Positions 17,118 through 26,592 of a stretch of 64,000 bases of DNA are shown here, piece by piece (positions within the stretch are counted from its first letter, which is position 1; every line of letters starts with the position of its first letter). The stretch comes from Westiellopsis prolifica IICB1 (lineage in GTDB: Bacteria; Cyanobacteriota; Cyanobacteriia; Cyanobacteriales; Nostocaceae). The translations under genes and the position numbers were made by a program. The DNA is taken from the NCBI RefSeq assembly GCF_004323185.1, contig NZ_NAPS01000001.1, forward strand, positions 1,590,101 to 1,654,100, in the 5' to 3' direction. The notes below the pieces were generated by a model. It ran no database searches and had not been told where the DNA came from. It saw nothing but the letters and a program-made list of their open reading frames with translations.

Positions 17118-18795
17118 TGGAAGGCATTAATTAATAACAGCAGTTTTTCCAATATTTAGGGTTTTTAACCAAAAAACCAGTAATTATTGTGATTTTCAAA
17201 CAATTTCAACTACATTTGTTAAATAACAGATGTATGACAGCGTTGGAGAATTATTCAGTTAAATCACAAATTATTTTGAAGTCACAGAAGCTTGCTAGTG
17301 GCTTGGACTTTCTTCTGTTGTTGGTTTGCAAAATCAATCTTGCGAGTAAGATGGAAAGACAACAGACTGAATTGTTTACTTGATGATAAAATCGCAATTT
17401 CACCGCCCTTGAGTAAGATTATTTTTTTGTGATGGGAGTCTAATTATCTCAGATTTGTGACTGTAAATAATGCAGATGTTTAAATAACATGACAAATACT
17501 GTCTGTAATCTTGTATTGTCATGAGGTAAGACCACTGATAACCCTACTCTGATTAAATAACATAGCTATTACAGCACTATCGTTGCAGCGAAGATATGCC
17601 AGCAACGAAAGAATAAAACAATAATTAGCTCTATTGAATAAAGCACAAACTTATTTAAGTTTTGTCTTTAGAGCATTGAACTCTTACGGAGTCACTACTA
17701 GGGAGAACTTTAATTAAAGTATTGCCAAACAGAGAGTCATGAATTAGATGATAGGGGAATTCCGTTATCAACCTAATTGATGGTCACATAGTAACGACAG
17801 TTATTTAACCTGGCTCTTAAGTTAATACGTTTCTGATGCAAAACCTCAAAAACGCTGTTCTCAATCAGCTAGGTTAAATTTTATTTTTAAAATCGCACTT
17901 CAGTAATATTACCCACAAATGAATTATAAGCAATCAGGGTTATAAAAATTTATTCAGTATTTTTTATTATCTTTACAAAAGGGAACCTATGCGTATCAGA
18001 ATATTTCCTGAGAAATATAAAATTAGGTTAAATAAAATACTATTGTTTCCAATAATTTAATATTAAACACAGATGATGACTAACTTGCCAAATACTTGTT
18101 ATGCCTTAATTTAAAAAAAAATAATCTAATTTGAGAAAAATCAGAGTATCAATTATTTTAAAATGTGAGTGCTTTAATTTACAATTATTTGATTTTTGAT
18201 AAATTTCTATCTTCGTTTTTTTCTTTGGAGAGAATGTAAAAAAATATAATAATAATAATGTTCGGTACTGAATTATCCCTAACTAAGTTAGAGCAGACAA
18301 TTATGAAACTGTCCACTTATATATACAAAGATTTTTGTGTATTTCTCTGAATAAAGAAATACATCTGCAAAAATTTATGCTTTTTGGTAATCAAAAATAA
18401 CTAATAAATATTTACAAAAAAATATCTATAAGAATTATTTTGTGAGTAAAAACAAACTCATCCTCGACAGGCTTGGGTTTTCGATTTCAAAGCCTATTCA
18501 TAAAATAACTATTAAGTTAGAGTGTGATTATACCAAAAAATATTGTCATTCACAAAAACAATACTTATATCATGTTGGCTTGAACAGTTGTATTATTCGT
18601 AGATGTCGGTAATCGGTAATGACAAAAACCTATTAAATAAACTTAATGACTAAGCTTTTGATCATAAGCAATTAGCCGAGCTTTATATAACTTAGAAGCG
18701 CAAGCGGATTTTTGCAATGTACACCGATGCACACCGATGAGATTGTAGTTTATATAAACTACAAGAACTGTAATTTATTCTTTTAGACGACTAAT
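17118..18795. other. 1.7-kb AT-rich gene-free region
   Basis: No open frame with coding character is seen on either strand; the longest (17189-17383, plus) has no ribosome-binding site and odd composition. The region upstream of 17117 must contain the promoter of the surface-protein group. AGGCTT...AAGCCT (18469-18495) is one possible stem. No tRNA, riboswitch, CRISPR unit or transposon end was recognised. Confidence 0.5.
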
Positions 18796-19434
18796 TTAAT
18801 AGGTGTCGTCATATTCTGGTGCATCAACTCGTCTTGCTTCAGTCCGGGGTGGTAGGAATTCCGCTCGACGTACAGGAGCTAAGGGTGGTGTAGGGCCATT
18901 GTAGGGATGAATCACCTGAACAGTACGACTAGAACGTTGTTTAGGAGAAAATAAAGATAATACTCCAGCTACGACAATACCCCCACCAATGGTGAGAGAC
19001 ATACCTCCCACAGCCCAAACTATAGGTGAAGACCACCAGCGATTTTGAGATTGTTCTTGTTGCTGCAACTGTGCTGTACTATTTTGGCTTTGTAATTGCT
19101 GTTGATAATAAGCAGCAGCGTTTTGAGCATTTGCGGCTTGAACTTGAAGCTGCTGAAGCTGGATTTTGAGTTGGTCATTTTCCCGCTTGAGCATGTCGCT
19201 TTCCATCTTTGCTCGTTCAACGGCGACACTCTGATCAGGATTGGGGCTTACGGGTGGGCTTTGGGGGGGTGCTTGGTAGGGGGGGGGGTAGTAAGGTTGT
19301 TGCGGCACTAAATTTGGTATTTGAGGAATTGCAATGTTTGGTTGTTGCAGAGATGTTCCTGTCCCTTTCAGCAAAAGGATAGCTGCTAGCCCAGCAACAG
19401 CAACGCCGCCGATAAATGCCATACTTTCACTCAT
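18796..19434 (-). CDS. Membrane protein with Gln-rich coiled coil
   Basis: A 212-residue protein of unknown family. A hydrophobic segment at 5-24 is followed by a Pro/Gln/Tyr-rich linker (about 30-70), a Gln/Ala-rich coiled coil (about 72-130) and a second strong membrane helix (about 138-162). It ends in a polar tail with R-R-A-E-F-L-P-P-R-T and D-D-T-Y. The layout suggests two membrane passes with a coiled-coil loop, or a signal anchor plus a transmembrane helix. The coding strand contains long C and G runs (for example 19281-19290). It is isolated, with more than 370 bp on either side free of genes. It could be an envelope organiser, but no role is established. Confidence 0.65.
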   Translation of the reverse strand: MSESMAFIGGVAVAGLAAILLLKGTGTSLQQPNIAIPQIPNLVPQQPYYPPPYQAPPQSPPVSPNPDQSVAVERAKMESDMLKRENDQLKIQLQQLQVQAANAQNAAAYYQQQLQSQNSTAQLQQQEQSQNRWWSSPIVWAVGGMSLTIGGGIVVAGVLSLFSPKQRSSRTVQVIHPYNGPTPPLAPVRRAEFLPPRTEARRVDAPEYDDTY

Positions 19435-19806
19435 CGCCTTTACCCCTATATAGCGACGTCACTACGGTTTCTTGGAATCTAGACACTCTCACACTCATAT
19501 AAATCTACATTACAGAACTATACATTACACCCGATACTAAACTATTGCATAATAGTCTATATTTTAATGCCGCGTATCTGCTTTATATATTCAAGACTAT
19601 ATTTGTTAAATTGTCTACCAAGGTTAGGGGAAAAACTTGATAAATAGAGACAGAAGAAAAAAGTAAACAGAAGAACGCAGAAAAGAAAAGTAGTTCTGGG
19701 TGAGAGTTTTACTGGTTGATGGCTGAAGTTTCAGTATCTACCTATACTTATTACTTTTTTTTAACTAACTTCTCAGTAATACTTCTGTATCTGTCCCTAA
19801 ATTAAT
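19435..19806. other. Intergenic gap, nothing recognised
   Basis: AT-rich sequence between the coiled-coil membrane protein and trpA. It presumably contains the upstream promoter of the former; no stem-loop with a T-tract or repeat family was identified. Confidence 0.4.
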
Positions 19807-20607
19807 TTATTCACTAGCGATCGCCTGCTTCAAACTTTGACAAAACAAGGCGATTTCATTTAATCCTTCTTGGGGTGTACCTTGGCTGAGTCGTTTGACA
19901 AACGCACTACCAACAATAACTGCATCTGCACCCCAGTCTTTAACTTGTCTTGCTTGTTCTGTTTGGGAAATACCAAAACCAACACCGATGGGTTTATCTG
20001 TCACACTACGAATTTGCTTGAGTAAATCTGACGCTCGCGATTCTATTTGCGATCGCATTCCTGTGACACCTGTGACACTAACTAAATATATAAATCCTTG
20101 GGAGGCGCGAGCAATTGCTGCAATACGTTCAGCAGAACTGGTGGGAGCAACAAGTAAAATTACATCAATACCAATTTTTGCTGCTGGTTCGAGTAAATTA
20201 GCGGCTTCTTCTAAGGGTAAATCTGGAACGACTAAACCAGCTACACCAGCAGTGGCGATTTGTTGGAGAAAATTTTCTATACCCCGATTGAGAATCGGAT
20301 TGTAGTAGGTGAAAAGAATAATTGGCGATCGCAAACTCGCACTAGTTGCTTTCACCATTTCTAGCACTTTATCTAAAGTTATTCCTCGTTCTAAAGCACG
20401 GGTAGCTGCGGCTTGAATTACTGGTCCATCCGCCAGAGGATCAGAGTAGGGAACACCCAACTCTATTATGTCCGCGCCACTGCTATCTAGAGTTCGCAAA
20501 GCTGCTGCGGTTGTTTCTAAATCTGGATCGCCAGCAGTAATAAAAGGAATTAAGGCGCACTTGCGATTTTGTCTGAGGGTTTCAAAGCAGTCAGAAATTA
20601 GTGTCAT
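19807..20607 (-). CDS. trpA: Tryptophan synthase alpha chain
   Basis: It cleaves indole-3-glycerol phosphate to indole and glyceraldehyde 3-phosphate, passing indole to TrpB. The 266-residue TIM barrel has F-I-T-A-G-D-P-D (about 23-30), [16 protein letters not shown] (about 46-61, containing the catalytic Glu and Asp), [18 protein letters not shown] and the phosphate-binding G-V-G-F-G-I-S loop. trpB is not in this window. It follows ndhL and the DUF3007 gene on the same strand, an order I know from other Nostocales, with a repeat-filled gap of 117 bp. Confidence 0.98.
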   Translation of the reverse strand: MTLISDCFETLRQNRKCALIPFITAGDPDLETTAAALRTLDSSGADIIELGVPYSDPLADGPVIQAAATRALERGITLDKVLEMVKATSASLRSPIILFTYYNPILNRGIENFLQQIATAGVAGLVVPDLPLEEAANLLEPAAKIGIDVILLVAPTSSAERIAAIARASQGFIYLVSVTGVTGMRSQIESRASDLLKQIRSVTDKPIGVGFGISQTEQARQVKDWGADAVIVGSAFVKRLSQGTPQEGLNEIALFCQSLKQAIASE

Positions 20608-20631
20608 TGGTCATTAGAGACTCGAGGAATA

Positions 20632-20722
20632 TCGCGTCTGTAAAATGGTCATTGGTCATGAGTCATTGGTCATGAGTCATTAACTTGAGGACAAATGACA
20701 AACAACAAATGACAAATGACAA
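20632..20722. repeat. GGTCATGAGTCATT / ACAAATG short repeats
   Basis: GTCATTGGTCATGAGTCATT units and ACAAATGACAA units lie between trpA and the DUF3007 gene. A half-copy of the ATCGCGTCTGTA hairpin family precedes them. The same combination occurs at 40095-40235 after gloB. Confidence 0.7.
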
Positions 20723-20724
20723 TT

Positions 20725-21054
20725 TTACACCTGAGAATCCTTTTCTTGTTCGATCTCGGCTTGAATTTTTGCGAGTTCTTCGGGTGAGAGTTCGTCTAAG
20801 CGCTTTTGGAAATAAGCTTGTTCGTATCGATCGCGCTGTTGATGGTAGGTCATTTTGTGGTTAACAGCGCGGAAAATATAAGTCATCAACCAGCCTATTA
20901 ACCCACCGACTAGGAAGACTTGACTCCAGATACCTGCTTCTAAATTATCCAGACCAGCCAATTGCAGCACTAGATAAGCCAAACCACCTGTAATAAAAAC
21001 GCCAAAAACAATTCCTAAAGCGTCAAGACGTCGCATAAGTATATGACCTACCAA
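20725..21054 (-). CDS. DUF3007 family membrane protein
   Basis: A 109-residue protein with two membrane helices (about 9-33 and 40-62) followed by a charged amphipathic tail with Y-F-Q-K-R-L-D-E-L-S-P-E-E-L. This layout and the position 6 bp downstream of ndhL identify the DUF3007 family, which commonly accompanies ndhL in cyanobacteria. Its function is not established; a link to the NDH-1 complex or thylakoid membrane is inferred only from the gene order. Confidence 0.88.
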   Translation of the reverse strand: MVGHILMRRLDALGIVFGVFITGGLAYLVLQLAGLDNLEAGIWSQVFLVGGLIGWLMTYIFRAVNHKMTYHQQRDRYEQAYFQKRLDELSPEELAKIQAEIEQEKDSQV

Positions 21055-21060
21055 CTTAAA

Positions 21061-21288
21061 TTACGCTTCAATTTGTCGCCGTTTTGGTCGTATATTTACA
21101 AACGGTGACAGAACTAATAAACCTGGAAAGAAGAAGAACACCAGAAAATACATGAATGCGCGTTCTATAGAACTGGCTACGTACCAACGCTGATTCAGAT
21201 AGAACAGTACAGCTACGGGTATGACTAACAAATAAGCTCCAGCCAAAACCAAATAGAGCAATGGTACTATAATTCCTTCTTCAATCAT
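21061..21288 (-). CDS. ndhL: NAD(P)H-quinone oxidoreductase subunit L
   Basis: A small cyanobacteria/chloroplast-specific membrane subunit of the thylakoid NDH-1 complex, involved in respiration, cyclic electron flow and CO2 uptake. It has 75 residues and two membrane helices. The motifs [24 protein letters not shown] and [13 protein letters not shown] are typical of NdhL. It is first in a probable ndhL-DUF3007-trpA unit. Confidence 0.95.
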   Translation of the reverse strand: MIEEGIIVPLLYLVLAGAYLLVIPVAVLFYLNQRWYVASSIERAFMYFLVFFFFPGLLVLSPFVNIRPKRRQIEA

Positions 21289-21370
21289 TAGTTTTCCTCT
21301 TTCCGCAAAAATGGCCTAATGGTGCATCTGCTTTCCATCATAGTACTTCTTTGCAGCAACTACTTTACAA

Positions 21371-21494
21371 TAGACCTCTTGCAAAAATATTTTTACCCCA
21401 CCCTAACCCTAAGCGTAAACGCTTAGGGAACTAAATCTTCCCCTCGTTCACGGGGGGATTGAGGGGGGTTAATTCGACTTTTGCAAGAGGTCTA
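21371..21494. mobile_element. MITE-like element with 16-bp perfect terminal inverted repeats
   Basis: TAGACCTCTTGCAAAA (21371-21386) and its exact complement TTTTGCAAGAGGTCTA (21479-21494) bound a 124-bp element with no coding capacity. The interior has a further stem (CCTAAGCGT/ACGCTTAGG, 21408-21426). It is probably a non-autonomous derivative of an insertion sequence; no autonomous copy is present here. Confidence 0.8.
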
Positions 21495-21640
21495 ATATTG
21501 ATTTTGATGATCTGCGAAATCCCTCATCCGCTCATGTAAAGGTAGGGGTTCTCACCCTCCCAGATTATTTTTGATAGAACAGACCACTAGTCAATACTGC
21601 AAGGAATAGAATTTTCCGTCATAATTTTGAATATGTACCA

Positions 21641-21658
21641 GACGCGATATATCGCGTC
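21641..21658. repeat. Palindromic repeat GACGCGATA/TATCGCGTC
   Basis: A perfect 18-bp palindrome immediately before the mscS stop codon (at its 3' side). It belongs to the same family as 38576-38603, 40095-40122 and 54597-54624. A flanking CGTCATAATTTT is also shared with 29698-29709. Confidence 0.75.
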
Positions 21659-21660
21659 TA

Positions 21661-23235
21661 TCAATTCTTGGAAAAACCGCAAATTTCAATTTCTTCTTGA
21701 CTAAAATTATCCTTCAATATCTTGCGGAGAACACGCTGAATATGCAGGTGTTTTCCCGGTTTGACTTTTGTCAGTGTTAGCAGTAATAGGTTATTCTCTC
21801 CAAAATGTTCTATGCCAGCTACACGGGTGGGTTCTAGAACATCCTGTTCATCCGCCTTTAATTGTTGTCCTACTTTCTCAACCACTCTATATACATGATC
21901 TAAATTGGAGTCATAGGAAACGCTAAGTTCCACTCTTGCATATATATACTGTTTGGAGAAATTGATAATTGATCCAATGTCTCCATTACGAATAATCTGC
22001 AATTGACCATCAGGATGACGGACGTGAGTAGTTCGCAATTCAATCGCTTCTACAATTCCCTCAATATTTCTTTCTTCTACTTTCCCGACTTCAACATAAT
22101 CACCCACCAAGTAATAGTTTTCAAACAAAATCAAAAATCCACAAACAACATCATTAATCAGGTTTTGCGCCCCAAGACCAACTGCAATACCCACAATTCC
22201 TGCACCTGCTAAGATGGGCGCCGGATCAATTCCAATTAGCTTGAGTATAGTAACTCCGGCAGTGAAGTAGATAAAATATTTGGCAAAACTCCGCATTAAA
22301 GGAATCAGCGTCAACCGTTTCTGTCGCTGTGAATCGTTTGCCTCTGTGGCTTTGAGGTAGAATTCATCAAGGATAAAGTAAGCGATTTCAATCAAAACAT
22401 TGCTAATAAAATAAACCCCAATAATCTGCACAATTTTAGGGGTATAAGCACTTACCCAAGCTATTGGTTCTATTTCTGGAACAACAAGGTTTACTATGCC
22501 AACATAGAGGATGTATTCTAAACATTTTTTGAACAGGGGAATTAAGTGGCGTAAACGCTCGTATAAACGCAGTAAATTGTTAGAACTGGAGTATTTAAGA
22601 CTTAGCGCGTCGAGAGTGTCAACTATAGTAGCAACAGCTTTGACAATGAGTAAGCCAACTGTGACAATAATGTATATTTTTAAGGCAATGTAAAGATATT
22701 TGGGAACTACTTCTGGAAGGTAGCAAAATTTAGCACTCAGGATAGCTGATGATATCCAAAGAGTATGATTGATAATTCTTTTTAAGACCTGAAAAAAAGC
22801 TTGAGTACTCTCATCATTAGCCTTTATTTGGTCGGCTTTCTTGGCGTAATTACAAACCCAGTCTATACCTTTGTTTAAAGGTGGTATGCTAAGTTTAACT
22901 AGCATTAGCAAACTCACAGTTTTAAAAATCGCTGTGAAGAGATTGATCCAAAATTGAGTAGGAAGACTGCGAATCAGATTAAGTTGAAATTCTTGAATGT
23001 TTCCACCTCGATAAATCACCATCCCATTCACACCAATCAGCACAAGACACAAAATCACAGAAATGAAAATTAAAAGTCTGCTGATATTCCGGCGTAAGAA
23101 GGTGATATTTGCAATTCTTCCTTGCAGCCAAGAAACTTTAGCAACCTGCTGGAAGATTATGCCAATCAGCCAGTTCAACAGAGAGAAAATGAGTATTAAA
23201 AATACTACTTCAATCAGGATTATTAGTATATTCAT
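21661..23235 (-). CDS. MscS-family mechanosensitive channel
   Basis: A 524-residue inner-membrane protein. Several membrane helices (about 5-30, 50-75, 95-120, 150-170, 185-210, 255-280, 315-340) precede the MscS pore and beta domain. The pore helix region has G-A-G-I-V-G-I-A-V-G-L-G-A-Q-N-L-I-N-D. It is followed by Y-Y-L-V-G-D-Y-V-E-V and G-I-V-E-A-I-E-L-R-T-T-H-V-R. The C-terminal alpha/beta domain is intact. The protein is longer than E. coli MscS (286) because of the extra N-terminal helices, as in many cyanobacterial homologues. It would release solutes on osmotic downshock. A single gene. Confidence 0.93.
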   Translation of the reverse strand: MNILIILIEVVFLILIFSLLNWLIGIIFQQVAKVSWLQGRIANITFLRRNISRLLIFISVILCLVLIGVNGMVIYRGGNIQEFQLNLIRSLPTQFWINLFTAIFKTVSLLMLVKLSIPPLNKGIDWVCNYAKKADQIKANDESTQAFFQVLKRIINHTLWISSAILSAKFCYLPEVVPKYLYIALKIYIIVTVGLLIVKAVATIVDTLDALSLKYSSSNNLLRLYERLRHLIPLFKKCLEYILYVGIVNLVVPEIEPIAWVSAYTPKIVQIIGVYFISNVLIEIAYFILDEFYLKATEANDSQRQKRLTLIPLMRSFAKYFIYFTAGVTILKLIGIDPAPILAGAGIVGIAVGLGAQNLINDVVCGFLILFENYYLVGDYVEVGKVEERNIEGIVEAIELRTTHVRHPDGQLQIIRNGDIGSIINFSKQYIYARVELSVSYDSNLDHVYRVVEKVGQQLKADEQDVLEPTRVAGIEHFGENNLLLLTLTKVKPGKHLHIQRVLRKILKDNFSQEEIEICGFSKN

Positions 23236-23392
23236 CTTTTGATGAGAAATTAAGCTGTCACGTCTTTATTTTTATAAAGTATTTTTGATATATCAAGGAT
23301 CATCAGATTTTTGATTTTGGATTAAAAATCTTTACCAGAATAATTTCACTTTTAATATCTCTGATTTTTCAGAAAAATGCAAGGATAGTTAA

Positions 23393-23426
23393 GACAGTTA
23401 AGACAGTTAAGACAGTTAAGACAGTG
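23393..23426. repeat. Decamer tandem repeat GTTAAGACAG
   Basis: About four units of the 10-mer, nearly perfect, between mscS and the structured elements. It differs from the heptamer arrays elsewhere in having a 10-bp period, close to one DNA turn. Confidence 0.8.
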
Positions 23427-23476
23427 AACTGACATCTCGCGACAGTTGCAATCAGCCGTAAAAAAGTTTTTCGGAT

Positions 23477-23759
23477 CAAAGCTTAAACCCATTAAAATAA
23501 GTTAAAATCTGAGCCAGTCGGTTTTGAACCGATTTAAGCTTTCAGCGCAAATTTTAATTTATGGCTAGGTGTAAGATATAGGTTAACTCATATCTTGCAT
23601 CAGGTTTTCATCCCGCCAATAAATAAATTTATTGGCTAATAGCTAAAGTCAGATTTATCTGACTAGGACGATGTTTGAGTCCGTTTTAACGGACTTATGC
23701 TATTAGCCTCAAAATTAATTCTGAGGCGGGATACGGAGTTGGTGCAAGATATAAGTTAA
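23477..23759. mobile_element. Two abutting multi-hairpin foldback elements
   Basis: The right copy has 17-bp terminal inverted repeats (23583-23599 and 23743-23759, one mismatch). Its body is a set of nested or serial stems: ATCCCGCC/GGCGGGAT outside, CTAATAGC/GCTATTAG inside, and hairpins CCAATAAA..TTTATTGG, AGTCAGAT..ATCTGACT, AGTCCGTT..AACGGACT and CCTCA..TGAGG. The left copy (23477-23585) is an inverted relative of 44392-44498, sharing AAAGCTTAAACCCATT, the TCGGTT..AACCGA hairpin and the (A)GATATA terminus. No coding sequence is inside. It is probably a non-autonomous element or a structured repeat family. Confidence 0.7.
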
Positions 23760-23893
23760 GACTGTTAATCATCAATATAAATTTGACTTACTGAATACTA
23801 AATGATTTGTGACAGACTCGAATATAACTTTTGTTATTTATTTAAAATTAATTTTAGGAGCGTAGACGTCAAAGTGCATCTACGCCCCTAAAA

Positions 23894-25240
23894 TTACACG
23901 TTCACTATCTCTCTTGTATCTGTTGTTTTTTCGGTTGTGTAATTATTTATTTGTTGTTTTCCTGTAATTAATCTGGCGCCACGATGACGAGTGAAGTAAT
24001 TCCATCCCCACTGAATCATGACTATGAGTTTGTTATCAAATTCAATTAAGAAGTAAATATGAACTAATAACCAAAATAGCCAAGCTACGAAACCTGTAAA
24101 TTTGATAAAACCTAAATCTACAACGGCTGAGTTTTGCCCAATGACTGCTAAACTACCTTTGTCGATATAATAAAATCTTGGTAATGATGTTTGAAAGTGA
24201 AGTTTTTGTTTAATGAGTGAAGCAACGTACTCTCCTTGTTGCATTGCGACGGGTGCGACACCAGGTAAGGGTTTACCGTTTTGATGAGCAAAATGAGCTA
24301 AGTCACCAATTACAAAGATATTCGGATAGTTGTTAAGACTCAAATCTGGTTCAACTATAACTCGTCCGGCGCGATCGCATTCTACTCCTGTTCTTTGTGC
24401 CAATACTTTTCCTAGTGGCGAAGCTTTGACACCTGCTGCCCATAATACTGTTTTGGCATGAATTTGTGATACTTCTTCACCTTGTTTAATGGTAACGAGA
24501 TCATTGTCGATATTTGTCACTAAGGTTTTTGTCTGTACTTTCACACCCAAGCGCTGAAGAGATGTTTCTGCTTGTGCTGATAATTCTGGGGCGAATGGTG
24601 GCAAAATTCGATCTAAACCTTCAAGTAAAATAACTTGGGCTTCGGTGGTGTCGATGTTGCGGAAGTCTTCTTTCATTGTGTGGTACGCTAATTCTGCGAT
24701 CGCACCAGCTAATTCCACACCTGTAGGTCCACCACCAACAATTACAAATGTTAACCAAGCACGGCGCAGTTGCGGATCAGTTTCTTTTTCCGCAGCTTCA
24801 AACGCCATAAATATCCGATGACGCATTTCTATTGCATCTTCCACTGTTTTTAAACCAGGAGCAAATGATTCCCATTCATCTTTCCCAAAATAGGAATGTT
24901 TAGCACCTGTAGCCACAATTAATGTATCGTAGGGTATGACTTCATCACCCATGACAACTTTTTGCGCTTCGGGATCAATATCATTCACTTCTCCCAACAG
25001 CACTTTTGTATTCTTACTTTTGCTGAGAACTGAACGCAGGGGTGAAGAAATATCAGCAGGCGATATTGCACCTGTCGCAACTTGATACAAAAGCGGTTGA
25101 AAAAGGTGAAAATTGCGTCTGTCTATGAGTGTAACATCTACATTCGCATGATTAAGTGATTTTGCGGCATAAAGTCCGCCAAAACCGCCACCAATAATTA
25201 CTACCTGATGGGGTGGTTGAGTCTCTGTCGTGTTCGTCAT
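23894..25240 (-). CDS. Type II NAD(P)H dehydrogenase (NDH-2)
   Basis: A single-subunit flavoprotein that oxidises NAD(P)H and reduces quinone without pumping protons. In cyanobacteria it may mainly sense or adjust redox state. The 448-residue length is normal. An FAD-binding G-G-G-F-G-G (about 17-22) is at the N-terminus and a second G-G-G-P-T-G-V-E for NAD(P)H is near 168-175. The V-A-P-V-A-M-Q-Q-G-E-Y and D-L-A-H-F quinone/FAD signatures are in the second half. A hydrophobic C-terminal stretch (about 385-405) would attach it to the membrane. It is a single gene, with ndbA/B/C assignment left open. Confidence 0.95.
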   Translation of the reverse strand: MTNTTETQPPHQVVIIGGGFGGLYAAKSLNHANVDVTLIDRRNFHLFQPLLYQVATGAISPADISSPLRSVLSKSKNTKVLLGEVNDIDPEAQKVVMGDEVIPYDTLIVATGAKHSYFGKDEWESFAPGLKTVEDAIEMRHRIFMAFEAAEKETDPQLRRAWLTFVIVGGGPTGVELAGAIAELAYHTMKEDFRNIDTTEAQVILLEGLDRILPPFAPELSAQAETSLQRLGVKVQTKTLVTNIDNDLVTIKQGEEVSQIHAKTVLWAAGVKASPLGKVLAQRTGVECDRAGRVIVEPDLSLNNYPNIFVIGDLAHFAHQNGKPLPGVAPVAMQQGEYVASLIKQKLHFQTSLPRFYYIDKGSLAVIGQNSAVVDLGFIKFTGFVAWLFWLLVHIYFLIEFDNKLIVMIQWGWNYFTRHRGARLITGKQQINNYTTEKTTDTREIVNV

Positions 25241-25802
25241 AAGTTTTGCTTCCTTTTGTTGATAATCATGCCACTATTCTTAACAAATTTTTACAAATTT
25301 GTTCACCTGATTCTGTTTATTTTTTACATTTTAATTTTTGTAAATGTAGTTAATAATACAAACAAAAAGTAATCCAAACTACATTTTAACTTTGTCTTGG
25401 GCTTAGGATAAGTGTGAAATTAATCATAAAAAAAGGCTTTAGTAATAACTAAATTTTATTTGTTGAGTTCAGGACTTACGCAAGATGTGACCGAAAACCT
25501 TATTCTTGCGTAGCGGTAATTCATGAATTACCGCTACCTTCGTTATGTTTTGCGTAAGTCCTGGAGTTGTTTCATAAAGTTATGGAACTTACGTAAAAAC
25601 TCAGTCTTTAAGTGATTTTGTGGACAATTTTTCTAATTTACTTTTTCGTCAAAAATGCATAAGTTAGTTTTATGCTACCCAAATAAATAAATAGAAGAGA
25701 AGCTAAGTTTTAAGAACTTAGCTTTCATTTAGTTTATGAAATAGGACTTCACGCACTTGAGTCAATGCGTAATTCCTAACTCATAAAGATATATCATTTA
25801 CC
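25241..25802. other. Intergenic region with two AGGACTT-type inverted-repeat elements
   Basis: Apart from the 94-bp element at 25470-25563, a shorter one (AGGACTTCACGCA...TGCGTAATTCCT, 25744-25780) lies 22 bp before the next gene start. The rest is AT-rich and should contain the divergent promoters of NDH-2 and the 25803 gene. Confidence 0.6.
25470..25563. mobile_element. MITE-like element with CAGGACTTACGCAA termini
   Basis: CAGGACTTACGCAA (25470-25483) and TTGCGTAAGTCCTG (25550-25563) are perfect 14-bp inverted repeats. The centre is a perfect 26-bp palindrome (25511-25536, half-site TAGCGGTAATTCA), so the element can fold completely. It has the same termini as 12429-12518 but an unrelated interior, suggesting that only the ends matter for movement. 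Confidence 0.75.
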
Positions 25803-26441
25803 ATGAGTTTTTTTATGCAGATTCATCGTGATAAATTTCAAGATTTTCATCACAGTCCAGATTGTCAAGTTTATGGGAAAAAAGTTGATACAAAGAATGG
25901 AAGAGAAGAATATTTGTTGATTGCTCCTCTTGAGCTTGTGAAGATAAAACAGTCTGATAATAGTGCTATATTTCTTCCAAATTTCAAAATTCCTCAGAAC
26001 CAAGTCTCCGTTTTAACTACTGGTGGTGGGAATGTCGGTGTGATTCATAAATTTGACTGGTCATTGATCAATTCTAATGGCAAACCAGTTGTATATATTC
26101 AACCCCATAAGAATTTTCCTCTTCATAAAATATCTGATGTTACTAAAGACCAAGATTCTCAGCCAAATGTTAGTGTAGACGAATCTGTCATATTAGAATT
26201 TGATGGTTCACAGATTAAAGGAACTGTTAAAACAGCCCAGCCACAGAAACAAGCTTTTGGTGATTTTTCTTCTATGGTTGAAGTTTTTCAAGTAAAATTC
26301 GAGCAGAATTTATATACTTCGCATCATGGTTCACGAGTAATTATTAGTAGTAGCAAAAAATCACTTGGGATGCTGATTGCTACTCAAATTCAAGGTGATG
26401 GAACATCTCTTGCTTATGTGTTTCCTGCTCATCTTATTTAA
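25803..26441 (+). CDS. Unknown protein, possibly degenerate trypsin-like domain
   Basis: A 212-residue soluble protein of unknown family, beta-rich, with no signal peptide. It probably begins at ATG 25803, or at the Met four codons later. The C-terminal 45 residues (H-H-G-S-R-V-I-I-S-S-S-K-K-S-L-G-M-L-I-A-T split over the usual strands, then A-Y-V-F-P-A-H) are laid out like the end of trypsin-like proteases, where G-D-S-G-S is followed by G-x-L-I/V-A and an alanine-rich strand. Here the G-D-S-G serine motif is absent, so no protease activity is expected if the resemblance is real. It stands 151 bp upstream of the secreted 26593 protein on the same strand. Confidence 0.55.
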   Translation: MSFFMQIHRDKFQDFHHSPDCQVYGKKVDTKNGREEYLLIAPLELVKIKQSDNSAIFLPNFKIPQNQVSVLTTGGGNVGVIHKFDWSLINSNGKPVVYIQPHKNFPLHKISDVTKDQDSQPNVSVDESVILEFDGSQIKGTVKTAQPQKQAFGDFSSMVEVFQVKFEQNLYTSHHGSRVIISSSKKSLGMLIATQIQGDGTSLAYVFPAHLI

Positions 26442-26592
26442 AATAGTTAAAAACATAGTTTAGTTTGTATTTCCTAATTTTTTAATTTGGGGTCTTCCGA
26501 AAATGAATATACAAGTAATCTGAATTTAGGATTTTTGGTAAAAATTGAAAATACCCAAATTCAATAAATATCAATTGCATAAATTTTAAGGT

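Larger units (their letters stand above)
21289..21660. other. Intergenic region holding a MITE and a hairpin repeat
   Basis: Contains the 124-bp inverted-repeat element (21371-21494) and the palindromic repeat at 21641-21658, described separately. The remainder is the region upstream of ndhL. Confidence 0.6.
23236..23893. other. Repeat-filled intergenic region
   Basis: Holds a decamer tandem repeat (23393-23426, GTTAAGACAG x4), then two abutting multi-hairpin elements (23477-23585 and 23583-23759), then about 130 bp of AT-rich sequence and a short stem (GGAGCGTAGAC...) before the end of the NDH-2 gene. Confidence 0.7.

Noticed and set aside
17189-17383. 64-codon plus-strand frame in the gene-free region
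   Set aside because: There is no ribosome-binding site, no family resemblance, and its composition equals the surrounding AT-rich DNA.
23393-23426. Possible CRISPR-like array
   Set aside because: The 10-bp units are contiguous without spacers; no cas genes are present.
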